Origin: Candidatus Latescibacteria bacterium 4484_107
Lineage (GTDB): Bacteria > Latescibacterota > 4484-107
Assembly: GCA_002059205.1 (NCBI GenBank)
Contig: MVCQ01000033.1
Location: 1-9,627 of the forward strand
Direction: 5' to 3'
Length of the DNA: 9,627 nt
The translations under genes were made by a program, and so were the position numbers. Below the pieces are notes generated by a model, which did not search any database, was not told the origin of the DNA, and worked only from the letters and a program-made list of their open reading frames with translations. Shown piece by piece: positions 1 through 5,211 of the stretch; positions within the stretch are counted from its first letter, which is position 1, and each line of letters begins with the position of its first letter.

Positions 1-243
1 CTAAAGAATACGGCTTCGGTGCTCGATAAAGAGGGTAGAGCGGTAACGGCGGCTTTCATCCGGGGAGCCGAAGAAACGTGGAAATTGGCCCGACTAATCG
101 GCGCAAAAAAGGCGATTCTGAAAGAACGGAGTCCCTCCTGCGGCGTAACCCAGATCTGTCGAGGCGAGGAAACGATTGCCGGGGAGGGTGTGACCTGCTT
201 TTTGCTCAGAACTAACGGGATCCACGTTCAGGGAATGGAATAG
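1..243 (+). CDS. DUF523 family protein, C-terminal part (5' end outside window)
   Basis: The frame is open from the first base of the window and ends at TAG 241-243, so about 80 codons of the C-terminal half are visible. The family is usually around 150-160 residues. The visible part has the features typical of DUF523: a G-x-V-T-x-x-F-x-x-G-A-E segment, then GAKKAILKERSPSCG, and a final G-V-T-C-x-L-L-R-x-N-G-I stretch. The SPSCG cysteine is the conserved one of the family. A GTG at 19 could look like a start, but the upstream codons (L-K-N-T-A-S) continue the domain, so the gene is simply cut by the window edge. The biochemical function of DUF523 is not established, and nothing nearby suggests one. 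The gene is followed at once by a hairpin and then by toxin-antitoxin genes, so it is probably the last gene of its transcript. Confidence 0.85.
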   Translation, partial: LKNTASVLDKEGRAVTAAFIRGAEETWKLARLIGAKKAILKERSPSCGVTQICRGEETIAGEGVTCFLLRTNGIHVQGME

Positions 244-249
244 CTGAAC

Positions 250-284
250 AACCTCCCGCAGGTTTTGTCAACCTGCGGGAGGTT
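250..284 (+). terminator. Perfect 15-bp hairpin after DUF523, possible terminator
   Basis: Arms 250-264 and 270-284 are exactly complementary over 15 bases with a 5-base loop (TTGTC), starting 7 bases after the DUF523 stop. Only three Ts (283-285) end the right arm, so it is not a classic strong intrinsic terminator on either strand. Each arm also begins with AACCT and ends with AGGTT, so each can fold on itself. It may instead be an interspersed palindromic repeat. Confidence 0.55.
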
Positions 285-331
285 TGGAGTGATCAGCCTG
301 CGGAAAGCAAACCGGCGGGAGACAAAACGCT

Positions 332-688
332 ATGGCGATCAAATCATTCACCATTGAGGAACTTGAAAAAAAGCCATCCAGGACCGACTGGAAGCGGGTT
401 GATGCGCTCACAGACGAGGAAATCATCCGTGCAGCGGAGGCGGATCCGGATAATTCACCGCTCACCGACGATCAGCTTGTCGGGATGAGCCCTGCACAGG
501 AAGTCATCCCGGAGATCGTTGAAGCGCACCGAGAAAGGCGCGGCTCCCATAGAACTCCGTCAAAGGCGCCGGTTTCCATCCGGCTCAATCCGGAAGTAGC
601 CGACTATTTCAAATCTCAGGGTAAAGGCTGGCAAACTCAAATAAATACGATCCTCCGTGAATATGCAAAAAGCCACCAAACGGCCTGA
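332..688 (+). CDS. BrnA-type antitoxin without a BrnT partner
   Basis: This 118-residue protein resembles BrnA antitoxins. The N-terminal half has the acidic D-A-L-T-D-E-E-I (residues 24-31) and S-P-L-T-D-D-Q-L segments plus M-S-P-A-Q-E typical of the family. Residues 80-111 form the C-terminal ribbon-helix-helix-like part, with V-S-I-R-L-N-P-E-V and Y-F-K-S-Q-G-K-G-W-Q-T-Q-I-N. In known systems BrnA binds and neutralises the RNase toxin BrnT and represses the brnTA promoter; brnT normally lies just upstream. Here the 88 bases upstream hold only a hairpin and a ribosome site (GGGAG, 317-321), and the 81 bases downstream hold no toxin. It is therefore an orphan antitoxin, possibly kept as a regulator or as protection against an incoming BrnT. 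Family assignment is fairly safe; the role is inferred. Confidence 0.8.
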   Translation: MAIKSFTIEELEKKPSRTDWKRVDALTDEEIIRAAEADPDNSPLTDDQLVGMSPAQEVIPEIVEAHRERRGSHRTPSKAPVSIRLNPEVADYFKSQGKGWQTQINTILREYAKSHQTA

Positions 689-769
689 ATGATAGTGATT
701 TCACCTCGTGCCTATGCTCCCGCGTGGAAAAGAAAAATGCGGGCAACCTGATAATCGGAGGTAATTTTC

Positions 770-1003
770 ATGGAAGGTACCTTTCACTATATTACCGATA
801 CGGCGGGGTATAGAACCGGAGTGGTGGTTCCCATCGGGATGTGGAAAAACATTCAGCGGTTCATGCCCAAGTCTGTGCAGGAACGCTCGGCTGTTGAGAT
901 TTTAGAGCTGGCTAAGCAAGGGGCTGAGCGCAAGCGCCGTGCAGGCTGGTCCCGAGAACGGGCCATTGATGCTTTTCTGAAAGTGCGCGATGAAATCCTA
1001 TAG
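770..1003 (+). CDS. Putative type II antitoxin paired with the PIN toxin
   Basis: A 77-residue protein preceded by a good ribosome site (GGAGG, 757-761, 8 bases before ATG). Residues 8-26 (Y-I-T-D-x-x-G-x-R-T-G-V-V-V-P-I-x-x-W) resemble the N-terminal segment found in many RelB/Phd-like antitoxins. The C-terminal half is a basic, probably helical stretch (residues 42-77), likely the toxin-wrapping part. Its last 14 bases overlap the start of the PIN-domain gene, a typical TA operon arrangement that couples translation. The exact antitoxin family was not recognised. The call rests mainly on size, the N-terminal motif and the overlap. Confidence 0.65.
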   Translation: MEGTFHYITDTAGYRTGVVVPIGMWKNIQRFMPKSVQERSAVEILELAKQGAERKRRAGWSRERAIDAFLKVRDEIL

Positions 1004-1427
1004 GACGGTCCCGGATACCAATGTAGTGATCGCATCGGAGAAAAGCAGCAACCCAAACAGCCCGACGGTGGAGTACTTTCGGAGGCTTCGCGGGCATCAG
1101 CTTGAGATGCTCTATTCCGATGACACCCTTTTGGAGTATATCCTGAAGCTCAAGGAATTGGGGATCCCCGACGACAGAATACAGGCTTTGCTTGAACTGG
1201 TGCTGCTGTTTGGTGTACATGTGCCTATTCAGACGTATCATTTGTCGATATATCCCCCGGATGAGAAGGACATTTGTTTTTTGTTATGTGCGGTGAACGG
1301 TAACGCGGACTACCTGATCAGCTACGACCATGATTTTCTGGACATCGCCGAGGCGATAAAGCGGCTGACAGGGGTTCGGGTACGCACGATGCTCGATTTT
1401 CTGAAGTTGTTGCGCTGTGAAGAATAG
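990..1427 (+). CDS. PIN-domain RNase toxin (PIN_3-type, VapC-like)
   Basis: This 145-residue protein has the acidic residues of a PIN nuclease in order: D9 in P-D-T-N-V-V-I-A, E49 in the helix T-L-L-E-Y-I-L-K-L, D94 in P-P-D-E-K-D-I-C, and D113/D115 in Y-L-I-S-Y-D-H-D-F-L. The D-T-N-V opening, the S-P-T-V-E-Y helix and the A-D-Y-L-I-S-x-D-x-D-F-L end match the PIN_3 branch annotated as toxin component of putative TA systems. VapC-like PIN proteins cleave RNA (tRNA or rRNA) with Mg2+; the target here is unknown. The start ATG overlaps the antitoxin stop region by 14 bases. No catalytic residue is obviously missing, so the toxin is probably active. It ends 59 bases before the GlmM-like gene, with no clear terminator between. 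Confidence 0.82.
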   Translation: MKSYRTVPDTNVVIASEKSSNPNSPTVEYFRRLRGHQLEMLYSDDTLLEYILKLKELGIPDDRIQALLELVLLFGVHVPIQTYHLSIYPPDEKDICFLLCAVNGNADYLISYDHDFLDIAEAIKRLTGVRVRTMLDFLKLLRCEE

Positions 1428-1486
1428 CAATCCTCTCAGATCAGGCAGCGCCTCTTACTTCGGGTGAGAAAAAACAGGGAGAATCT

Positions 1487-2830
1487 ATGCCACCATTAAT
1501 CATCAGCGTATCGGGCATTCGGGGCATTGTGGGCAGCGGTCTCGATTCTGAAAAAGTCTGCCGGTTCGCTTCGGCGTTCGGAGCGTGGTGCGGCAAAGGA
1601 CCTGTCATCGTGGGGAGGGATTCGAGAACGTCGGGCGCGATGCTGAACCGGGCGATCCTAACCGGGCTGCAATCCGTGGGCGCGGACGTGATAGACTTGG
1701 GCATCGTGCCCACGCCGACGGTGCTGTTTACGGTCCGGGAAGAACAAGCTGCGGGCGGCGTCGCCATCACGGCCAGCCACAATCCCATCGAATGGAACGG
1801 CCTAAAATTTGTGGGCCCGAGCGGAACGTTTCTGGACGACGGGGAAGGAAGCGAGTTGCTGAAAATTTACGCCGGAGACCGCGCCGAAAAAAAGAAGTGG
1901 GACGGCTTGGGCCGCGTGGAGCACCGAAGCGATGCCATCTCCCGGCACGTGGATCGGATCCTCGCACTGGACATAATCCAGACGGATCGCATCCGAAGAC
2001 GCAAATTCAAAGTTGCCCTGGATTGCGTCAACGGCGCGGGAAGCGAGGCCAGTCCGCTGCTTTTGGAGCTTTTGGGCTGCGAGGTGATTCCGCTTCATTG
2101 CACGCCCACCGGATTGTTCCCGCATCCCGCGGAACCGATTCCGGAACACCTGACCGAATTGTGCGATGTGGTAAAAAAGCAGGGTGCCGACATCGGTTTT
2201 GCCAACGACCCGGACGCGGACCGTCTGGCCATCGTATCGGAGGCCGGAGCAGCCATCGGCGAAGAGTATTCACTGGCCCTGACCGCAAAGTTCGTGCTGA
2301 GCAAGAAACGCGGCCCTATCGTGGCGAACCTGTCCACGAGCCGGATGTTGGACGACATCGCCGAAGAATACGGAGTCGAGGTGCACCGAACGCCTGTGGG
2401 CGAGGTGCACGTAGCCCAAAAAATCGTGGAGGTCGGCGCGCCCATCGGCGGCGAGGGCAACGGCGGCGTCATTTTTCAGGAGTTAAACTTGGGCCGGGAT
2501 GCCTTGGTGGGTATGGCGCTAATCCTTCAGTACATGGCCGAAACCGGCAAAGCGATCTCCGAACTGAAGCAAGGAATCCCGGAGTATGCCATCGTCAAAC
2601 GCAAATACGAGCCCACGAAAATGGACAAAGATGCCGCGCTGAAGGCGATCCGGGAAGCGTACGATGGAGAGGAGATGGATTTGAGAGACGGAATCAAGCT
2701 TCTCCGGGAGCGATCCTGGCTCCACGTCCGCAAATCCAACACCGAACCCATCCTCCGGGCCGTGGCCGAAGCCCCGACGAAAAAACAGGCGGAGGCGTTT
2801 CAGGAGGAGGTGGCGGAGAAATTTTGCTGA
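1487..2830 (+). CDS. glmM: Phosphoglucosamine mutase / phosphomannomutase family (GlmM-like)
   Basis: A 447-residue alpha-D-phosphohexomutase with all four active-site motifs. The phosphoserine loop is T-A-S-H-N-P with Ser97. The metal site is D-P-D-A-D-R (D241, D243, D245). The sugar-recognition loop is G-E-G-N-G-G (322-327). The phosphate site is R-K-S-N-T-E-P (415-421). The G-I-R-G motif near the N-terminus (10-13) is also present. Such enzymes move phosphate between C6 and C1 of a hexose; GlmM makes glucosamine-1-phosphate for UDP-GlcNAc, hence peptidoglycan and LPS. The GEGNGG loop differs from the GEQSGH of classical bacterial GlmM and resembles archaeal-type enzymes, so phosphomannomutase or dual activity is possible. 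The ATG is preceded by AGGGAGAA (1476-1483). The gene stands alone between a TA module and a long spacer. Confidence 0.85.
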   Translation: MPPLIISVSGIRGIVGSGLDSEKVCRFASAFGAWCGKGPVIVGRDSRTSGAMLNRAILTGLQSVGADVIDLGIVPTPTVLFTVREEQAAGGVAITASHNPIEWNGLKFVGPSGTFLDDGEGSELLKIYAGDRAEKKKWDGLGRVEHRSDAISRHVDRILALDIIQTDRIRRRKFKVALDCVNGAGSEASPLLLELLGCEVIPLHCTPTGLFPHPAEPIPEHLTELCDVVKKQGADIGFANDPDADRLAIVSEAGAAIGEEYSLALTAKFVLSKKRGPIVANLSTSRMLDDIAEEYGVEVHRTPVGEVHVAQKIVEVGAPIGGEGNGGVIFQELNLGRDALVGMALILQYMAETGKAISELKQGIPEYAIVKRKYEPTKMDKDAALKAIREAYDGEEMDLRDGIKLLRERSWLHVRKSNTEPILRAVAEAPTKKQAEAFQEEVAEKFC

Positions 2831-2845
2831 GGCGAAGCGAGAAAA

Positions 2846-2933
2846 GAAAGTGAGAAGCCGATTCTCCTCCTATTGGGACGAATCGACCAACTGAGACGGT
2901 GAGCCCCTCCCGCTCTTCCGCTTTCCCACTTTC
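2846..2933. repeat. Inverted GAAAGTGAGAAG word pair after glmM
   Basis: The left word GAAAGTGAGAAG (2846-2857) begins 16 bases after the glmM stop. The right word CTTTCCCACTTTC (2921-2933) is complementary to it with one internal mismatch and an end slip. The same words reappear 350 bases further on (3202-3262), which suggests one repeat family rather than chance. No T-tract follows, so it is not called a terminator. Confidence 0.45.
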
Positions 2934-3056
2934 AGAGGGAGTTTCTCTGCATCCTCCGGGTGAATCAGTATCCCCCATTTTTAGAACTGAACACCCCCGG
3001 TGCTCTGTCAAGCTTAACTTGGTGGATAGAAATTTCTAGATATGAAGTTCCCTAAT

Positions 3057-3078
3057 CGGCGAAAGAATTCGCCTCCTA
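3057..3078 (-). repeat. Mini-hairpin repeat, copy A (reverse orientation)
   Basis: Read on the minus strand this 22-base unit is TAGGAG followed by a hairpin with stem GGCGAA/TTCGCC and a 4-base loop. It is identical to copy B (3091-3112) at 17 of 22 positions. Four of the five differences are paired stem positions that change together, keeping the stem. It faces copy B across a 12-base spacer. Confidence 0.65.
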
Positions 3079-3090
3079 TGTGCCTTTTTG

Positions 3091-3112
3091 TAGGAGGGCA
3101 ATCCTTTGCCCG
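3091..3112 (+). repeat. Mini-hairpin repeat, copy B
   Basis: TAGGAG followed by stem GGGCAA/TTGCCC with loop TCCT. It is the inverted partner of copy A: CCTCCTA at 3072-3078 pairs with TAGGAGG at 3091-3097, so the two copies can fold as one long hairpin or as two separate small ones. Its small hairpin doubles as a terminator stem. Confidence 0.65.
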
Positions 3113-3119
3113 ATTTTTT
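3096..3119 (+). terminator. Rho-independent terminator between glmM and hpf
   Basis: Stem GGGCAA (3096-3101) pairs perfectly with TTGCCC (3106-3111), loop TCCT, then GA and six Ts (3114-3119). It would stop plus-strand transcripts arriving from glmM, so hpf needs its own promoter in 3120-3290. It is built from mini-hairpin repeat copy B. The longer A/B pairing shares bases 3096-3097 with this stem, so the two folds compete. Confidence 0.65.
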
Positions 3120-3201
3120 CTCGGCTCTATCCTGCAAATCAAACTTGACGGAACACTGGGGGATGAGGGCAGTAATTTTTGGTTAGAATTTTGCGGTGCG
3201 G

Positions 3202-3262
3202 GAAAGTGAGAGAAAAATCTTGAATAGCAACTTTTTTTCTCACTTTCTCACTTTCACACTTT
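3202..3262. repeat. CTCACTTT octad repeat and inverted arm before hpf
   Basis: Three tandem 8-base words, CTCACTTT, CTCACTTT and CACACTTT, fill 3239-3262. Upstream, GAAAGTGAGA (3202-3211) is the exact complement of 3238-3247 and gives a 10-bp stem with a 26-base loop. The words lie 24 bases or more before the hpf ribosome site, so they are in or near its leader. Confidence 0.6.
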
Positions 3263-3297
3263 CTATCTCTATCACCTTTTAACTCAGGAGCATCCTT

Positions 3298-3708
3298 ATG
3301 AGAACGGTCATCACAGCTCGTCATTTTGAAGTTTCCGATTCCCTCGAGGATCGCATCCACAAGGCCGTTGCAAAATTGGAGCGATTCGACGACCGCATCG
3401 TAGATTGTCACGTCGTGATGGATGTGCAACGACATCGCAACCTGGTGGAAGTGCTGCTCAATGCCCGCGGTCATACCCTGCAGGGGAAGGGCGAATCCGA
3501 TAATATGTACGCGGCCATCGACACAGCCTTCGAGAAGTTAGAACGTCAATTGAAGCGCCTGGACTCCAAGCTCAACGACCATCGGGCCAACAAGGAGGGA
3601 TTCGTGGCTTCGTTGATCGAAGAGACCGGGGAAAGTGAAGAAGGCGAGGAAAATGAAGCGCAATTAGAGGCGTCGTCGGCCGATGAGAGTGGGGAGGACG
3701 CGGCGTAA
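3298..3708 (+). CDS. hpf: Ribosome hibernation promoting factor, short form
   Basis: This 136-residue protein belongs to the HPF/YfiA (S30AE) family, once called sigma-54 modulation protein. Residues 1-98 form the beta-alpha-beta-beta-beta-alpha domain: M-R-T-V-I-T-A-R-H-F start, helix around 15-29 (L-E-D-R-I-H-K-A-V-A-K-L-E), V-V-M-D-V (39-43), then the D-N-M-Y-A-A-I-D-T-A helix (68-77) and a basic Q-L-K-R-L-D-S-K-L segment. The family binds the 30S decoding region and silences idle ribosomes under stress. The long-form C-terminal dimerisation domain is absent; instead residues 107-136 are a very acidic, probably disordered tail. A clear ribosome site (AGGAG, 3286-3290) supports the start. 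The gene heads the hpf-hprK-EIIA cluster, a neighbourhood usually seen near rpoN in other bacteria, although rpoN is not in this window. Confidence 0.9.
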   Translation: MRTVITARHFEVSDSLEDRIHKAVAKLERFDDRIVDCHVVMDVQRHRNLVEVLLNARGHTLQGKGESDNMYAAIDTAFEKLERQLKRLDSKLNDHRANKEGFVASLIEETGESEEGEENEAQLEASSADESGEDAA

Positions 3709-3762
3709 AACGTGAAACGTACTATGGGAAATCGCGCAACCTTACGCTTTACGGGTTACGCT
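3703..3762. repeat. Heptad repeat hairpin over the hpf stop codon
   Basis: Two 7-base words, TAAAACG (3706-3712) and TGAAACG (3713-3719), start exactly at the hpf stop TAA. Downstream, three related words in opposite sense fill 3742-3762: TTACGCT, TTACGGG, TTACGCT. The segments 3705-3720 and 3744-3759 pair at 12 of 16 positions plus one G-U, and the stem can extend outwards by 3703-3704 with 3760-3761. No T-tract follows, so termination is not implied. Confidence 0.6.
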
Positions 3763-3804
3763 CCGCGCACTCCGCGGTAAAACGCAGCACAGAGGAATTC
3801 AAGT

Positions 3805-4776
3805 ATGGATCAGGGAATTACGATCAGGAAATTGCTGGAGGAATACGACTCGCGTCTGGCGTTGGAACTCGTGGCCGGAAAAAAAGGACTGGATCGGAGA
3901 TTGCCCAATCACGAGATCCATCGTCCCGGTCTCGCGCTGACGGGCTTTGTCGAGCTGTACACCTACGATCGTCTGCAGGTGCTCGGCAATACGGAACTGC
4001 TCTATCTCAGTCATCTGTCCGATAAAGAACGGCGCGTGGCCTTGCAGACGCTGTATCAGTTTGACCTCCCCTGCGTAATCCTCACCAGTGGAAGCGTTCC
4101 CTCAAAAATCTTCAGGGAACTTTCTGAAGAGCGGGATATCCCGCTTTTGGTCACCCGGTTTTCCACGACGAAATTCGTCCACCTTTTCAGCTATTATCTC
4201 GATGACCTGTTTGCGCCGCAGACCACTGTGCACGCATGCCTGGTCGATGTGTACGGCGTGGGCCTCCTTTTTACGGGACGAAGCGGCATTGGAAAAAGCG
4301 AGATCGCGCTGGATCTCGTAGAACGCGGACACCGTCTCGTGGCGGACGACGCCGTCACCATCATACGTCGCGCGCGGGGCGTGCTGATGGGCATCGCGAA
4401 CGAGGTCGTGGGGCATCATCTCGAAATTCGAGGAGTGGGCATTGTGGATGTGCGGCGCATGTTCGGCATCCGGGCCATCCGCCAGCGAAAAGGGATCGAG
4501 GTGGAGGTGCAATTAGTGGACTGGGATAAAACGAAAAAATACGAACGCGTGGGCCTCGAAGACCAGGTGACTTCGATTCTGGACGTGGAGATCCCCGTCG
4601 TGACCGTGCCGATCTATCCCGGAAAAAATATTACCGTCATCTCGGAGGTAATCGCGCTGAATCATCTTCTGAAAACCCACGGACTGCATCCCGCCCAGGC
4701 TTTCAACAAGCGACTGATCCAGTTAATGAAGGAAAAGCGCGCGACGGGAAAAGCGGAGGAGGGGGACGTCGGATGA
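3805..4776 (+). CDS. hprK: HPr kinase/phosphorylase
   Basis: A 323-residue HprK with the usual two domains. The N-terminal domain (about 1-130) contains the L-A-L-T-G-F region. The C-terminal kinase domain has a Walker A loop G-R-S-G-I-G-K-S (158-165), the H-R-L-V-A-D-D-A-V motif (176-184) and the HprK signature L-E-I-R-G-V-G-I-V-D-V (206-216). The enzyme phosphorylates HPr on the regulatory serine and removes that phosphate, reading the cell's ATP, Pi and glycolytic state. R159 stands where many Gram-positive enzymes have E or D; the P-loop is otherwise intact. The ribosome site is AGAGGA (3791-3796). The 3' end overlaps the EIIA gene by four bases (ATGA), so the two are translationally coupled. 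HPr itself is not in the window. Confidence 0.95.
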   Translation: MDQGITIRKLLEEYDSRLALELVAGKKGLDRRLPNHEIHRPGLALTGFVELYTYDRLQVLGNTELLYLSHLSDKERRVALQTLYQFDLPCVILTSGSVPSKIFRELSEERDIPLLVTRFSTTKFVHLFSYYLDDLFAPQTTVHACLVDVYGVGLLFTGRSGIGKSEIALDLVERGHRLVADDAVTIIRRARGVLMGIANEVVGHHLEIRGVGIVDVRRMFGIRAIRQRKGIEVEVQLVDWDKTKKYERVGLEDQVTSILDVEIPVVTVPIYPGKNITVISEVIALNHLLKTHGLHPAQAFNKRLIQLMKEKRATGKAEEGDVG

Positions 4777-5150
4777 TCGGAGCGGTGGTGATTGCGCATC
4801 GGGCCCTGGCCTGCGAACTAATCGCGGCGGCTGAGAGCATCGCTGGGACCCAGGAAAAGGTCGTGGCGCTATCCAACGACGGCTTATCGTTGGACGCGCT
4901 GAAAAAGGCACTGGCAACCCTTGTGAAAAAGGAGGATTTTTCGGAGGGCGTGTTCTTTTTTGTGGATATGATCGGGGGCAGCCCATGGCGCTCCGCGATG
5001 GAAAAGATGGGTCCCAAAGTATGCGTGCTCTCAGGGGTGAACCTTTCCATGCTGCTCTCTTTCCTCCAAAAGCGAAAGGGGGACTTCGCCTTTGAGGAAC
5101 TGGCGGCGGTAATCGAACACGACGGGAAACGAGGAATTAAGCGGTGGTGA
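4773..5150 (+). CDS. PTS EIIA component, mannose family
   Basis: A 125-residue protein of the EIIA-Man fold. It starts M-I-G-A-V-V-I-A-H, with H9 in the position of the phosphorylated histidine (His10 in E. coli ManX), followed by the amphipathic helix C-E-L-I-A-A-A-E-S-I. Residues 65-71 (D-M-I-G-G-S-P) match the family D-x-x-G-G-(T/S)-P loop. In transport systems this domain passes phosphate from HPr to EIIB. No EIIB, EIIC or EIID gene is present, and the gene overlaps hprK by ATGA, so a regulatory role in a permease-less PTS is more likely. A strong ribosome site (GGAGGAGGGGG, 4755-4765) lies inside hprK. The stop codon TGA (5148-5150) opens a heptad repeat. Confidence 0.88.
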   Translation: MIGAVVIAHRALACELIAAAESIAGTQEKVVALSNDGLSLDALKKALATLVKKEDFSEGVFFFVDMIGGSPWRSAMEKMGPKVCVLSGVNLSMLLSFLQKRKGDFAFEELAAVIEHDGKRGIKRW

Positions 5151-5168
5151 TTGGAAATTGGTGATTGG
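5148..5168 (+). repeat. Three ATTGG heptads at the EIIA stop codon
   Basis: Exact 7-base periodicity: TGATTGG, AAATTGG, TGATTGG. The EIIA stop TGA forms the first three bases. No inverted partner was found nearby. This resembles the degenerate heptanucleotide tandem repeats described in filamentous cyanobacteria, but that comparison is only by form. Confidence 0.6.
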
Positions 5169-5172
5169 TCAG

Positions 5173-5198
5173 TAGGAGCGATCCTTGTGATCGCCCCT
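5173..5198 (+). repeat. Mini-hairpin repeat, copy C
   Basis: TAGGAG followed by stem GCGATC/GATCGC with a 5-base loop; the wider arms 5174-5183 and 5189-5198 pair at 9 of 10 positions. The head TAGGAG and the overall layout match copies A and B near 3057-3112, while the stem sequence differs. It lies just before the transporter's ribosome site. Confidence 0.6.
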
Positions 5199-5200
5199 GA

Positions 5201-5205
5201 AAGGA
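5201..5205 (+). promoter_or_regulatory. Ribosome site that decides the transporter start
   Basis: AAGGA ends directly against the ATG at 5206, which is too close for initiation, but is 6 bases before the in-frame ATG at 5212. The second ATG is therefore the better start. Confidence 0.6.
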
Positions 5206-5211
5206 ATGGGT

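Larger units (their letters stand above)
2831..3297. other. 467-base gene-free spacer rich in hairpins
   Basis: No convincing gene lies here on either strand. In order it holds: a GAAAGTGAG-word segment (2846-2857) with a matching inverted one (2921-2933); a GGGTG...CACCC partial stem (2958-2996); a 12-bp perfect palindrome TAGAAATTTCTA (3027-3038); two opposed copies of a mini-hairpin repeat (3057-3078 and 3091-3112), the second acting as an intrinsic terminator ending at 3119; an AT-rich stretch (about 3171-3192) that may hold the hpf promoter, although no clean -35/-10 pair was found; and CTCACTTT words just before the hpf ribosome site (AGGAG, 3286-3290). Confidence 0.7.

Noticed and set aside
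1585..2853. A 422-codon open frame on the plus strand inside the glmM gene
   Set aside because: It is in another frame of a clearly conserved enzyme, and its product is Arg/Gly-rich with no recognisable domain, as expected of a GC-rich shadow frame.
2694..3011. A 105-codon minus-strand frame partly in the spacer after glmM
   Set aside because: About 45% lies over glmM, the product resembles no family, and the rest covers hairpin-rich spacer.
2958..3020. The stretch CCCCCATTTTTAGAACTGAA followed by CACCCCC, which looks a little like the end of an insertion sequence
   Set aside because: No transposase, no matching second terminus and no target duplication were found, and the resemblance is from memory only.
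3145..3178. TTGACG as a -35 box with TAATTT as a -10 box for hpf
   Set aside because: The spacing is 22 bases, too long for a standard promoter, and no better-spaced -10 or clear FCB-type motif was found.
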